Assembly: GCA_964036045.1 (NCBI GenBank)
Contig: OZ038379.1
Coordinates: 186,086,495-186,150,494, forward strand
Length of the DNA stretch: 64,000 nt
Reading direction: 5' to 3'
From: Eutreptiella sp. 'Long Island Sound 2002'
Lineage: Eukaryota > Euglenozoa > Euglenophyceae > Eutreptiales > Eutreptiaceae
Below the pieces are notes generated by a model. It was given only the letters and a program-made list of their open reading frames with translations, was not told the DNA's origin and did no database searches. Each line of letters starts with the position of its first letter. Position 1 is the stretch's first letter. Both the position numbers and the translations under genes were made by a program. Of this stretch, positions 29,163 to 40,420 are shown in pieces.

Positions 29163-30804
29163 GGAAGCCATCCTACCACATTCTGCTCAATCCACTGTTC
29201 ATCCTTTCTGTTTATGTCATGATGTGGAGAACTGCGAATGTTTGATAATTTGACGTCAATCAATCAATTTTTCTTTGGTCTCCGTTCGGTAACGTATCGA
29301 AAGTCGAAAACCGAAAGCCACGGAGTGTGCTGCCGTGTTCAGAAAAAACCAAACTCAGGCTTAATTCAGGCAGATTCGGGGTAATCTTGTCTCTGTTGGT
29401 CTGTGCATCTTTGGAATTTGGCTACTCGTGCAGATGGAAGCAAATGTACATAATCAAAACGCTGGCCAGCGACATTCACCCCTACAGGCACCCCCTGTAG
29501 TACTGGCTGCACCAGATGCGACGCCAGGAACTCAGATCGTACCTTCATTTGCTGTGATGCTAACGCCAAAGTCCAGATTCAGATCCAGGATCCTCAAATT
29601 TGCCTTGAATTTCTCAGGTTTGTCCATCATTCTGCCACTGTTGTACGAAACCCAGACGTCAATTGTTCAGACAACCTTCAGATAGGAGCTCTAGGGACTT
29701 CTAAAAGCAACCTCTGAAGTCCGTAAGCTTCGTTGTATTTTTGGCACTAGCCAATGTGAGCTCAATCCGACCTGAAACTGTCGAAAATGGTGAGTCCAAG
29801 TGTCTTGTGGGACTCATTCGAAGGATTGGCCTTGTCCAAGTCGATTGACACCGCCGCCACTGTACATACGGTGTCTCTCAGTTACATACTGTCAGTAAAG
29901 CGCCTTCAGCGAACCTTCGGCGCGTTACATGCCAAGGATCCAGGGCTATCATGTCCCATCATGATGCATCATCACATGATCCACATTTTGATGGAATCTG
30001 TTGGATGCTCGCGAACCAACGTGCCGGAAAGCACAATTGAGCTGAATAAACGACAATATATATTAACTCTAGTCTAAACGAAAGTGTTAGTAGTTTCAGT
30101 TCCAGACATTCCGCTTCATTTCACCTCCATCTTAGGAAATCAACCTAAATTCAACCTAGCCAACTTGATTTCCTTGTCATCTTCTCTGATTCCTCGAAGA
30201 TCTGTTTAGATCTAAGTGAACGGAAAAACATCTTTACCTTCTGTGGTTCACTTAGGGTCTACAGACTACATCTGTATTTGTTTTTCCTCTCTGTGATTGT
30301 TTAATCTCCTTCATCTCTGCCCAGATTCATTCTCATTTTGCTGAATCTTGTGATCATCCGCCAGATGCGCCAAATCTGAAGCACATGCTGCACTTTTCAG
30401 AACGAGAAAAGCGGGAATAACACGATGTAGAGTTCGGCGAGGACACCGTAGCGTGCCCGCGACAGCGAAACTGTGCCAGAGCGCTGAGATGTCACTCCAT
30501 TTCTTGATCCCCCCACTCAATCCACCAATAATCTACCTCATTCTCAACCAATGCATGGTTTGGTATCGATTCTCGATACGTTTACATGCTTTTTAGCCTC
30601 TGACCTAATGTTTTACTGCACGGAGGACTGTTTGTCACTTCTCATTCAGTCTCATTTCAGGTTCATCCATCCTTATTCAGTGCCAATTCAGCCCAAATCA
30701 GGTCAGATCAAGCAGATTTCGCCCCATCAAGGCTACATTTCTATGTTTTTCTGGGACTTACCCGCACTACGTTCTTCGTTGACGTAGCGACACACCCCAG
30801 TGTG
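29163..30804 (+). other. Element B 3' untranslated region
   Basis: About 1.6 kb between pol and the polypurine tract. No envelope or other gene was seen; open frames are short and lack signal or membrane segments. Confidence 0.7.
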
Positions 30805-30819
30805 TTTTTGGAGGGGGAG
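30805..30819 (+). promoter_or_regulatory. Element B polypurine tract
   Basis: TTTTTGGAGGGGGAG directly precedes the TGTAAG start of the 3' LTR; the same AGGGGGAG core occurs in element A. Confidence 0.88.
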
Positions 30820-31352
30820 TGTAAGTGCGGCTAACCCCCATCTGCTCAGATTTTCACTGATCTAACCCAGATTGACTACATTTTGGTCATTTTCTTTGCT
30901 TCGGCGGAATCGCCGCCTCGCAGCTCAGTCTCAGGATATTTCCTATATATTTCTGATATGCCGGATTTGATTCCGCGGTCCATTCCCCGTAAATCCGCCG
31001 CGTTCCGCTATTTTAGCTGGAATCGCCATTTGCCGCTGACGCGCGCTCGCGGGCCAGATCGGCCAAACATTTTTACATAATTGGATTATTTAAATCTTTT
31101 CAGACAGTTTTGGACACTCAGATGTATTTAGAATGATCCGCATCAATTTTCTTCATAGACTGGGATTTTCTGCCGGACCACAATCAGCATGGACCTTGCT
31201 TCAGTTGTTGCTGCTCTCGCCTCCGTTGGTGTTCGAGTATCTGGTTCTATCCCCAATAACAACATCCAGGGAGACTCCTCGCGTGCCTGCCCCACTGGTC
31301 TTGCCGGCCCCGAGCCCTCCGGCACCCTCAACGACCCAGGGCAGCACTTTCA
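30820..31352 (+). repeat. Element B 3' LTR
   Basis: 533 bp, matching 20573-21105 except for two C/T changes near 31242 and 31250. Followed immediately by the duplication GTCGG and element C sequence. Confidence 0.96.
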
Positions 31353-33610
31353 GTCGGTCACCAGGATAATCTCCCCTTGTGCCCTAGGCACGCCCAAGCA
31401 CTTAGCGTTGGCTACCTTGTCTTTGAGCTCATCAAACGCTTGTTGCTCTTGTGGGCCCCAGCGCCAAGTAGTACTCTTCTTGATCAAGTCCGGCAGAACG
31501 GCGCTGGTGTAGGTGAAGTTTTTGATGTGGCGGCGATAGAAGTTGCACGCCCCAATGAAACTGCGTACATCATGAAGTCCTCTCTTGGGGTCTTCGTGTC
31601 GTACCTTGGCATCCATCAGGGGTTTGGCCTTAGAGGCCGCTGGGGTCCACCACCCATAGCCAACATCAAACCCCAGATACTGCATGGTCTCCTGCATGAA
31701 CTCACACTTCTCCAGCTTGAGTCGTGTGTGGTTCTCCTGGCAGACCGCAAAGAACTCACCCAAGAGGATTAGGTGATCCTCCTGGGTATTGGTCCCGAGG
31801 CATAAATCGTCGATGTGAGCCTCCATCTGGGCACCACAGGATATGAGCTCCTGCACCTTAGGTCTCCTCCGTAGCATGGACAAGATCTTGTTCATCAGCT
31901 CTTGGAATAGAGCGGGTGCGTTAGCCACGCCAAACGGCATGACCTTCCACTTGAACACCCTCCCCTGAGGGGTGATGAAGGCCAGTAGTTCCTGTGTGTT
32001 GGGCGTCAGGTCCACTTGCCAGAATCCGCTCCTCTTGTCCATTTTGGTCTTGTAGCGACAGGAGGCTATCTTCTCCAGGGTAGACTCCATATTGGGAATG
32101 GACCCTGAGTGGTTCAGCGTTTTCTTGTTCAGCTCTCCGTAGTCCACTACCAGCCGTTTGGCTGTAGACCCAGGTTTAGCGACCAGGAAATAGGGGCTGC
32201 AGTGTAGGGGGTAGTCCCCGTCCTTGTACTCCAGGACTAGGCCAGCGTCGATACATTCTTGTATCTGTCGCTCGATCTCGTGGGCCTGCTCTTTAGGAGC
32301 TGGATAGGGTCTCCTCCGGATCTTGTGACCCACGAACTCGGGTTTCAGCTTGAGGTCCATCTGTACCAGCTTGTCACATGAGGCTGGAGGGGGTAGTTCT
32401 CCGAACACCTCCAGATAGGTCCTTATAAGCTTCTGTACCCGCGGGTCCAATACCTTGATCTTGTCCTCCATGTCCTCGTCAGAGTGTAAGTTGCTTGCCC
32501 CCTGAGTAATAGACGTCGGGAGGTGGTCCTCCACCGACTCCTCGCCTGTGGTAGTGTCCTTCAGCCCTTGGTAGGCATATAGAAGGTCTTGTTCAACCAT
32601 CTCCGCTGGACGATGGCAACATAGGCACGCTCGAGGGGGTTCACATACAAATTCCTCCGAGAGATCGTCCTCCTCTGGGGTCCTCACATGGGCGCCCCAC
32701 ACGCTCTTCATGAGCTTAAGATCTACCTCCTTTTGCCAGGTGGTGATCTTCTGTTCGAGGTCCTCCTTCAATTGGGATAGGTCTCCCATACGTCCTTGCT
32801 TCAGTGGCCATGAGCTGCGGGTAGGCTTCGCGTAGCATAGCTTTTTCGCCACCAACTTCCTCTTGGAATCCTCATACTCCCTTAGCCTGGATCGAGGGTC
32901 CAGCTCCTCGTCCACGGGGTCTTCCACCCTCATGGAGAGTAGGGGTTTCAGTGGGGCGACGTACTCGGCGTTCACCACTTCCTCCACACAGGTCTGCACG
33001 AAGAAGGCGTCGTGCTCAGTTTCGTCGTCTGAGTGGATAGAGCTGGGTAGCTCAGATAATCCACACTCAGAGACTCCATCAGGAACAGGTACATGGCAGG
33101 GAGAGTTGGGGGCGTTGGTGTCAGTCACGACGTACTCATCTCCTCCGGGGGTAGTGTCAATAGCATCTTGAGGTTGTAGGCGATTCTTCAAGTCACCCAA
33201 GGCGAGTCCATCGCTTTCTCGTTGTATAGCCTGGACCAGAGTCGGGTCCAGATCCTCCCAGGGAATGGAGGTAAGACCTCCGTCCACCACGCTGAGCATA
33301 CTCCCCCATCGGGGCTTCCCAATAGGCGTCTTGCGTCCCAGAGGCACGTAGATGGCCTCATCAGGCAAACGAACAGAGCTGATAGTCAGCCTGTCCAGGA
33401 GGTTTCGCCAGTACTCGTTGCCCCCATGGGCTCCCCAATCGGGGGAACAAAGGACCACACGGGAACGTTCCATGGCCACCTTGGTCAGCACCTTCCCCAG
33501 TTCACTGAACCTGGGGTTCCCGTAGGCCATCCCGAAAGAGGGCCAGTAAAATTTGTAGCTGCAGTTCTTCCCCTTGCTGCAGTAAAGGTCCAGTACATGC
33601 TGCTTGTCGC
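31353..33610 (-). CDS. pol: Element C pol: MTase-like domain and reverse transcriptase
   Basis: Middle of the element C polyprotein, open throughout. It begins at GCGAC (complement 33606-33610), where element D inserted, so the first codons in this orientation are DKQHVLDLYCSKG. The methyltransferase-like domain continues with AYGNPRF (where A, B and D have NPPF) and VVLCSPDWG. After an acidic linker the RT has YKTKMDKRSGFWQVDL and the catalytic box HIDDLCLG (31806-31817), His replacing the usual Tyr or Phe. The gene breaks at 31353 in GEIILVTD, the point of element B insertion, and continues at 20572. Confidence 0.9.
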
Positions 33611-34320
33611 AGTAAGAAAAGGTCACTGCCATGTCTTTCTTGGAGGGCTTGATCCAGGCTAAGCCCCCCTTCAAACCCTTTTGTTGATGCTAAGACAAAC
33701 CTAAGTGTTTTTATCTCTTTTTGGATGCCTAAAGTACACTTTCTCAAAGTAACTAGGGTTGTGACCCTAGCCCCCCATGAAGTTCACCCCTACCACTCAA
33801 CTGAGCGGAGGTACCTTCCCTCATGGAGGATATACCGAAATAAAACAGGCATTTCATGCTTTAGGCCTTGGAGGTTAAGCCTAGTGGTCTCCCACCCCAA
33901 GACCCCTATACACAATTGTTTCTACCACTTATTGTGGTCCTACTTTGTAACTGTTTCTGAATTCAGTTGCTTGGCCAAGTCATTTTCTGTGTGGTCCTGA
34001 CATCTATGCCCCACATTCCCAACCAGCACCATTTCACCCAAAAGAGTGCACTTGAAGTGCCTAATGCAACCTCTGAGGCAAGAGTCAGACCAATTTTTTT
34101 TAAAAAATCTTTTGTATTATCCATTTGTGATTGAATCTATGTGTATAAACCTGCTTTGTCTATCTGCAGCCCTTCTGTGTTACACTGGATTCCAAAAGCA
34201 ATCATTGATTCGATCCACATCCTGTTCTTGCTCTACTTGCTGCTTTGGTTTGGGTTTTCAACTACAAAACCTGCAGGAATACATCAAAATATCTAGGGCA
34301 TAATTCAAGGACATCTTTCC
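33611..34320 (+). repeat. Element D 5' LTR
   Basis: 710 bp, starting AGTAAGAAAA and ending ACATCTTTC(C/T). It matches 39701-40409 in reverse complement. The termini AG...CT match those of element C and not the usual TG...CA. Confidence 0.88.
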
Positions 34321-34433
34321 GGTAGCAGAGACGGTCCCTTGTGACCTTTTGAACCGACCCTGAGAAGAAGTGCAGCACAAAAGCTCAACAACAAGTTCAT
34401 CATGTCCACGCCAAGCGTCAGGACCTGGCCCAG
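34321..34433 (+). other. gag: Element D primer binding site, leader and first codons of gag
   Basis: GGTAGCAGAGAC follows the LTR, an initiator-Met-type primer site whose first T overlaps or is replaced by the LTR end. An ATG at 34402 opens a short frame (MSTPSVRTWP) that stops matching at about 34433, where element E sequence begins. The continuation of this gag is at 50087 on the minus strand. Confidence 0.7.
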
Positions 34434-35736
34434 CCAAGAAAATGTTACCTTGTGGGAGCCTGAAGAACACCATGACCACCGCGGCTATACAAATGGGGGA
34501 TGGACATGTGGTGCACAGCTGCGCGGACTGTGAAGTGGAGGTACCTAAGGGCTCCCGGACTATCGCCCATCGGTTCTATGTGATGGACACTGAGGCCTTC
34601 GACTTTGTATTGGGGACTGACTTCTTCGTGCAGCACTCCCAGATACAATCCCTAACGCTGCAAGCGCCCTACCTCCTCTACGTGGACCACGGCAGTGGCA
34701 GAGAGTCTGTGCCACTGGAGCAGTCGGAACATACCTCGAGTTACCTGAGGCTATCGAAGGAGGAGCCCTCGAACATGATGGCGGCCTCCAAAACTGAGGA
34801 CTATCAACTATTGGGGAAAGTCCTAGACCAAGGTCTGAAGGAATTGGGTTACTCTAGAGAAGACCTGAATGTGGAGTTGTTCGCCAGCGACAAGCAGCAT
34901 GTACTGGACCTTTACTGCAGCAAGGGGAAGAACTGCAGCTACAAATTTTACTAGCCCTCTTTAGGGATGGCCTACGGGAACCCCAGGTTCAGTGAACTGG
35001 GGAGGGTCCTGACCAAGGTTGCCTTGGAACGTTCCCGTATGGTCCTGTGTTCACCCGATTGGGGAGCCCATGGGGGCAACGAGTACTGGCGAAACCTCCT
35101 GGACAGGCTGACTATCAGCTCTGTTCGGTTACCTGATGAGGCCATCTACTTGCCTCTGGGGCGTAAGACGCCTATTGGGAAACCCGGATTGGGGAGTATG
35201 CTCAGCGTGGTGGACGGAGGTCTTACCTCCATCCCCTGGGAGGATCTGGACCCGACACTGGTCCAGGCTATACAACGAGAAAGCGATGGACTCGTCTTGG
35301 GTGACTTGAAGGATCGACTACGACCTCAAGATGCTATTGAGACCATACCCGGAGGAGATGAGTACGTCGTGACTGACACCAACGCCCCCAACTCTCCCTG
35401 CCATGTACCTGCTCCTGATGGAGTCTCTGAGTGTGGACTATCTGAGCTACCTAGCTCTATCCACTCAGATGACGAAACTGAGCACGACGCCTTCTTCGTG
35501 CAGACCTGTGTGGAGGAAGTGGAGAACGCCGAGTACGTCGCCCCACTAAAGCCCCTACTCTCCATGAGGGTGGAAGACCCCGTGGACGAAGAGCTGGACC
35601 CTCGATCCAGGCTAAGGGAGTATGTGGACTCCAAGAGGAAGTTGGTGGCGAAAAAGCTATGCTACGCTAAGGCTACCCGCAGCTCATGGCCACTGAAGCA
35701 AGGACGTATAGGAGATCCATCCCAATTGAAGGAGGA
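34434..35736 (+). pseudogene. pol: Element E pol fragment: protease end, MTase-like domain, linker
   Basis: Starts right after the protease DTGATI motif (which is at 50088-50356) and runs to GAGGA, where element C is inserted. It encodes the C-terminal protease part (FDFVLGTDFF), the methyltransferase-like domain (NVELFASDKQHVLDLYC, AYGNPRF, MVLCSPDWG) and an acidic linker. UAG at 34952-34954 replaces a Trp codon present in element C. The intact GCGACAAGCAGC at 34886 shows the empty target of element D. Confidence 0.85.
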
Positions 35737-36521
35737 AGTAAGAAAAAGTGCTTTTCCAATGCTTTGAGGCATACTCTAGTTGTATTAGGGATGCACTGAG
35801 CATCCAGGCATTTCTATCTTAGTATTGGCCCCACCAAAAGTGGTGATAACACATTTTGACCTATGGAACCAAACACCCAATCAGGATATGGAGTGGACCC
35901 CTTAATCCCCTTTCAATGTGAGGCAAATCATCTTTTCCTGAGTTGACTGAGAACTGACATATCCAGGGCAGAGCCTATGAATTTATCTATGTTTTTCCAA
36001 GAATTCTTAGCTGTCCTAGTGGTATGCACCCTAGGGGGCTGGGCACCTCTTTTAGAGAGGTCCTGGGTTCAATTCCCGGTCAGCCTAGCTAAGTAGGAAG
36101 ATCCCATGTGACATGGCAGTGACCTCATCGCCACATGCCCTGCCACCTCAGCACATATGGGACCCAAAACAAAGAGTGCATATCTCCTGAGATGGCACTA
36201 TGGAGATAGAGTGACCATGGGGCAGTCTTCCAACTCTTTTCCAAAACAATTCAGCTATCTTTGTGAATATGCAATCCGATTTGACCTGAGTTGCAGTTTC
36301 TGTGAATATCCTTTCATCTTTCACTATTTACACTGCAGCCCTTCATGCTTTGATCCTGATTCTCTTCTCCTTGCATACCTCTGGCTTGGGCTATCCTGGA
36401 TTGATTGTATTTCAGTAAACCAAAACTTTTCATCTCCAAACACAAGCAGCAGGAAACCCTACACCAGCAGCAAGCAGCAGGAGAGGCAAAAACACAGTGT
36501 TGAAACCACTATAAACTTTTC
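35737..36521 (+). repeat. Element C 5' LTR
   Basis: About 785 bp, starts AGTAAGAAAAAG after the duplication GAGGA and ends ACTTTTC(T). Matches 15439-16188 in reverse complement. Contains a tRNA-like module at 36006-36093. Confidence 0.88.
36006..36093 (+). other. tRNA-like module in element C 5' LTR
   Basis: D-arm CCTA/TAGG, anticodon stem ACCTC/GAGGT with loop TTTTAGA, and a fully paired T-stem CTGGG/CCCGG around TTCAATT. The predicted anticodon is UUA, which would read a stop codon; the 3' LTR copy has UUU. Outer arms CTTAGCT/AGCTAAG can pair, but the acceptor stem is not canonical. Confidence 0.55.
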
Positions 36522-36535
36522 TGGTAGCAAGAGGC
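36522..36535 (+). promoter_or_regulatory. Element C primer binding site
   Basis: (T)GGTAGCAAGAGGC follows the LTR; it resembles the initiator-Met primer site with one extra A. Confidence 0.65.
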
Positions 36536-36622
36536 AGACTGTCTCTGCGCACCGGCAGCAACCCCGCGCCGTACATCCAGTGCGCCGAGTACAGTCACAT
36601 ATAAGCAGAAGGGCGGACGAAG

Positions 36623-39133
36623 ATGGACACAAGGAAGGAGGACGCCGACGTGAAGACAGCGCCTGAGGCACCGGCAAGGCCAGCACCTGGTGAACCTGGA
36701 CCTGGACCTGGCGCTGTACCTTCGGAGCCCTTACATGGGCCAGTGGAAGTGGCTGAGGACTCCTTGGATGGACTCCAGACGGCCTTCAGGGCCCTCTCAG
36801 TCGAAGAGGTGGTCACTCAGCCTGTGAAGAGGAAGAGAGAGAGCAAGAAGGATGCTGGAGACGAAGCAGACGAAGGAGAGGAACAAGGGCAAGACCTGAC
36901 GAATGACCCTACCTTCGAAGGCGCACCAAGCGCTTCTGGCCTCCATGCATCACCTTCTCCTATAACCACCACACTCCCGATTTCAGACCCAGCCGCTGCA
37001 ACATCCACTCCCATAACCAGCCCGCCTATGGCAGAGGGCACAGGCTTTACTGGCATGCCTCCCTACCCCGCCTATGGTATGGGCCCACCTACCACTTTCC
37101 TCCCTGAGGCAACTACTGCCAGTGAGCCGGTGGCTTCCAGCTCTGCGCCGCGATGGTATGCGGCTGACTATCCGCATCCACTACCCGCTACTGGAACCTA
37201 TGTGGATGTTCCTGGGTATGCACCTGGGTATGCAACCTTGAGTGGGTTGAGGAGAGGACCTGAGTCTCTTGGAGGCAGGAGTAGAGGATCGGGGAGATCC
37301 TCCAACAGGTCCCTGACGCGGTCGGAGATCAACGAGGTGCTCCGAGGAGCCACTTCAAAAATAGTGGGCGACCTCACTCAAGAGATCCGAGAGAAACTGG
37401 AGCCCCTGATGATACCGCCCCACGCGTCACCTACCACGGTGGTAATGTCACCCCACCGAGTACAGGCCAACCACCTGGCGGCAGGGCTGACAAACACCCT
37501 GGGGAGCCTGAGGAGTCGACCGATGCCGACCCCTGCAGCGATACCGAGAAGTCCTTTCGTACCGAGAACGGCCCAGCCGCCCTACAGCCACGTGACGAAA
37601 TCTACGAGGGCCGAGCTGGACCGGCTGGGGCTGACAGCCTTGAGGGCAATGGTGGACGTGGAGCCTTATGGCTCTAGTGATCTAGGCGGAGACCCCTCCC
37701 ATGATGAGCCGCCGTCGATGACTTCTGCTTCGCTCTCGGAGGACGATGACCCGGAGGACCCCGAGAACCCAAGGGGAAAGAAGAAGAAGAAGAAGAAGAA
37801 GAAGACCCGACGCCCTGAGGGATGCAGGTCTCAGGGAGCGAAGGCTATTGCCACCTCCAAGATCGTGGTGAACCTGCCTGAGTTCACAGGCAAGGACCTC
37901 AGCGAGTTCGCTGAGAATTTTGGCCGGTCCCTCCGATTGACTGGCCTTACCCACGCTAGTGGACGAGTCAAGTGCGATCTGCTCCTGCAGTGCTGCAAGA
38001 CCAAGTACCTGCAGAAGCAGGTCAGGCAGATCGTGACTAGCTCCGCCACCTTTGCCGATGTGTTGGTTGCCTTGGAGAGGCAGTACCCGACCTACGAAAC
38101 CGACCTCTCCATCAGGGCCGAGATCCAGAACCTGCCCGTGCTGCCCAACAACCCCAAACCTGGCAGGGTCTCTGAGCTGTTGGCTGACCTGGATCACTTG
38201 GCTGGACGACTGACGCCAGGTTCCTACAGCAGCGACGACCTGCTGTTTTGGTTGGTGGCCACGCTCCCTCGAGAGCTATGGGACGAGTGTCGTTTGACGG
38301 CGGAACGCAAGGCTAGATCCCTCCGCTACGAGGATCTATGCGTGCTACCCCTGGAGCTAGCGCTGGAGAAGGAGAGCGACCAGCACTTGAACAACTACCG
38401 TCCTGGTGGTGGAGGTTCTGGAGGCCATGGCAAAGGGTACCAAGGGTCCCGACCTGGGCAGGGGACTACCCCCAAACACGCCCACGCCCGTATCATGGAG
38501 AACGTCAAGGAGCTTTTCTGGTGTGATGCCAGAGACGAGCAGGGCCACCTGCAGCATGCCCCTGACTGCGAGCAGCGAGACTGCTTCGTAGTCCAGGGAA
38601 AGCAACAGGAGAAGAACACCGGCGCCAAAGCGAAGCTGCCGGATCATTACAGGTGCACCATCACGTGTGCATTCTGCGGGAAGCGGAAGCACTACGAGGA
38701 TGAGTGCTAGCATAAGCAACGCCTAGCGGCGAAGCTTAAGGGTGAAGATCCTGGTAAAGGCTCAGGCAAAGGTGGAGGCAAAAGCAAAGGCAACGACTCC
38801 GGCAAGGGCAAGTCGAAAGGACGTGGACAAGGGCAAGACAAAGGTCAAGGTCGACGAGGAGGAGGCGCTAACCGCCAGCCAGACAAGGGCAACAAGAATA
38901 AGGACAAGAACAGAGGCAACCCCAACCCTAATCCAGGGGGGAACTCCGAGCCCTCTGGAGGGCAGTTTGGTCCTACCACACGATCACAAATGCAGGCTCA
39001 GCAAGAACAAGGAGCCAAGCGTGAGCATGAAGGTGGTGATGACGGCAACGCTAAGAAGAGGAGCCTTTTCATGAGGATGGCCCGCAAATTGCGGAACAAG
39101 GGGTTCGAGGTGACCTGTCCCACGGAGTTCTGA
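36623..39133 (+). pseudogene. gag: Element C gag with internal UAG, ending at UGA before pol
   Basis: The ATG at 36623 lies about 100 nt after the LTR. 695 codons run to UAG at 38708-38710, and the same frame goes on to UGA-CGG at 39131, the gag-pol border. The protein has an acidic, Pro-rich N-terminus, a Lys run (about residues 388-396), a capsid-like region (VVNLPEFTGKDLSEFAENFG onward) and a canonical CCHC knuckle CAFCGKRKHYEDEC. The UAG directly follows the last Cys of that knuckle, where element D has His. After it comes a Gly/Lys-rich tail. UAG here is probably a mutation. The UGA at the border may be either a leaky stop, since UGA-CGG is a known readthrough context, or decay of the CGA seen in element E. 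Confidence 0.82.
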
Positions 39134-39700
39134 CGGGGACGCTCTGGTGGCACCCAAGACCTGGTGTTTTGGGTACGTATCCGACTAGGGGGACGTGAAT
39201 ACCTGGGGGTATTGGACACTGGCGCCACCATATCTATAGTGGCCAAGAAAATTTTACCTTGTGGGAGCCTGAAGAACACCATGACCACCGCTGCTATACG
39301 CATGGGACATGGACATGTGGTGCACAGCTGCGGGGACTGCGAAGTGGAGGTACCTATGGGCTCCCGGACTATCGCCCATCGGTTCTATGTGATGGACACT
39401 GAGGCCTTCGACTTTGTATTGGGGACTGACTTCTTCGTGCAGCACTCCCAGATACAATCCCTAACGCTGCAAGCGCCCTACCTCCTCTACGTGGACCACG
39501 GCAGTGGCAGAGAGTCTGTGCCACTGGAGCAGTCGGAACATACCTCGAGTTACCTGAGGCTATCGAAGGAGGAGCCCTCGAACATGATGACGGCCTCCAA
39601 AACTGAGGACTATCAACTATTGGGGGAAGTCCTAGACCAAGGTCTGAAGGAGTTGGGTTACTCTAGAGAAGATTTGAGTGTGGAGTTGTTCGCCAGCGAC
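39134..39700 (+). CDS. pol: Element C pol: protease and start of the MTase-like domain
   Basis: In frame with gag after UGA 39131. Protease motif VLDTGATISIV is at about 39208-39240 and FDFVLGTDFF near 39410. The frame then enters the methyltransferase-like domain (SVELFASD) and is cut at 39700 (GCGAC) by the element D 3' LTR; it resumes at 33610 on the other strand. Confidence 0.88.
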
Positions 39701-40409
39701 AGAAAGATGTCCTTGAATTATGCCCTAGATATTGTGATGTATTCCTGCAGGTTTTGTAGTTGAAAACCCAAGCCAAAGCAGCAAGTAGAGCAAGAACAGG
39801 ATGCGGATCGAATCAATGATTGGTTTTGGAATCCAGTGTAACACAGAAGGGCTGCAGATAGACAAAGCAGGTTTATACACATAGATTCAATCACAAATGG
39901 ATAATACAAAAGATTTTATAAGAAAGTTGGTCTGACTCTTGCCTCAGAGGTTGCATTAGGCACTTCAAGTGCACTCGTTTGGGTGAAATGGTGCTGGTTA
40001 GGAATGTGGGGCATAGATGTCAGGACCACACAGAACATGACTTGGCCAAGCAACTAAATTCAGAAACAGTTACAAAGTAGGACCACAATAAGTGGTAGAA
40101 ACAATTGTGTATAGGGGTCTTGGGGTGGGAGACCACTAGGCTTAACCTCCAAAACCTAAAGCCTGAAATGCCTGTTTTATTTCGGTATATCCTCCATGAG
40201 GGAAGGTACCTCCGCTCAGTTGAGTGGTAGGGGTGAACTTCATGGGGGGCTAGGGTCACAACCCTAGTTACTTTGAGAAAGTGTACTTTAGGCATCCAAA
40301 AAGAGATAAAAACACTTAGCTTTGTCTTAGCATCAACAAAAGGGTTTGAAGGGGGGCTTAGCCTGGATCAAGCCCTCCAAGAAAGACATGGCAGTGACTT
40401 TTTCTTACT
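39701..40409 (-). repeat. Element D 3' LTR
   Basis: 709 bp, minus-strand start AGTAAGAAAAAG, end ACATCTTTCT, directly followed by the target duplication in element C. Confidence 0.88.
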
Positions 40410-40420
40410 CCCCCCTGGAG
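40410..40420 (-). promoter_or_regulatory. Element D polypurine tract
   Basis: The minus strand CTCCAGGGGGG abuts the AGTAAG start of the 3' LTR. Confidence 0.75.

Larger units (their letters stand above)
20573..31352 (+). mobile_element. Element B: young, nearly intact Ty3/gypsy chromovirus-type retrotransposon
   Basis: 10,780 bp with 533-bp LTRs that differ at two sites I could find. A perfect 5-bp target duplication GTCGG (20568-20572 and 31353-31357) flanks it, in the RNase H coding sequence of element C. The order is LTR, initiator-Met primer site, gag in two overlapping frames, UAG, pol open for 1728 codons, 1.6-kb 3' untranslated region, polypurine tract and LTR. Related to element A by protein order and motifs but clearly diverged. 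Confidence 0.96.
15439..39700. mobile_element. Element C: Ty3/gypsy retrotransposon inserted in E, itself split by B, D and an inversion
   Basis: The pieces are 5' LTR 35737-36521, gag and protease to 39700 (plus strand), then 33610-31353 and 20572-15439 (minus strand), ending in the 3' LTR 15439-16188. Together they make about 11.4 kb. The flanking duplication is GAGGA (35732-35736 and complement at 15434-15438), and E shows the continuous sequence across the site when the pieces are aligned. Element B interrupts it with duplication GTCGG, and element D with GCGAC. Its parts are in opposite orientation because 34434-50087 is inverted relative to the rest. Confidence 0.85.

Noticed and set aside
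29163-30804. Envelope gene in the long 3' region of element B
   Set aside because: No open frame with signal peptide or membrane segments was found.
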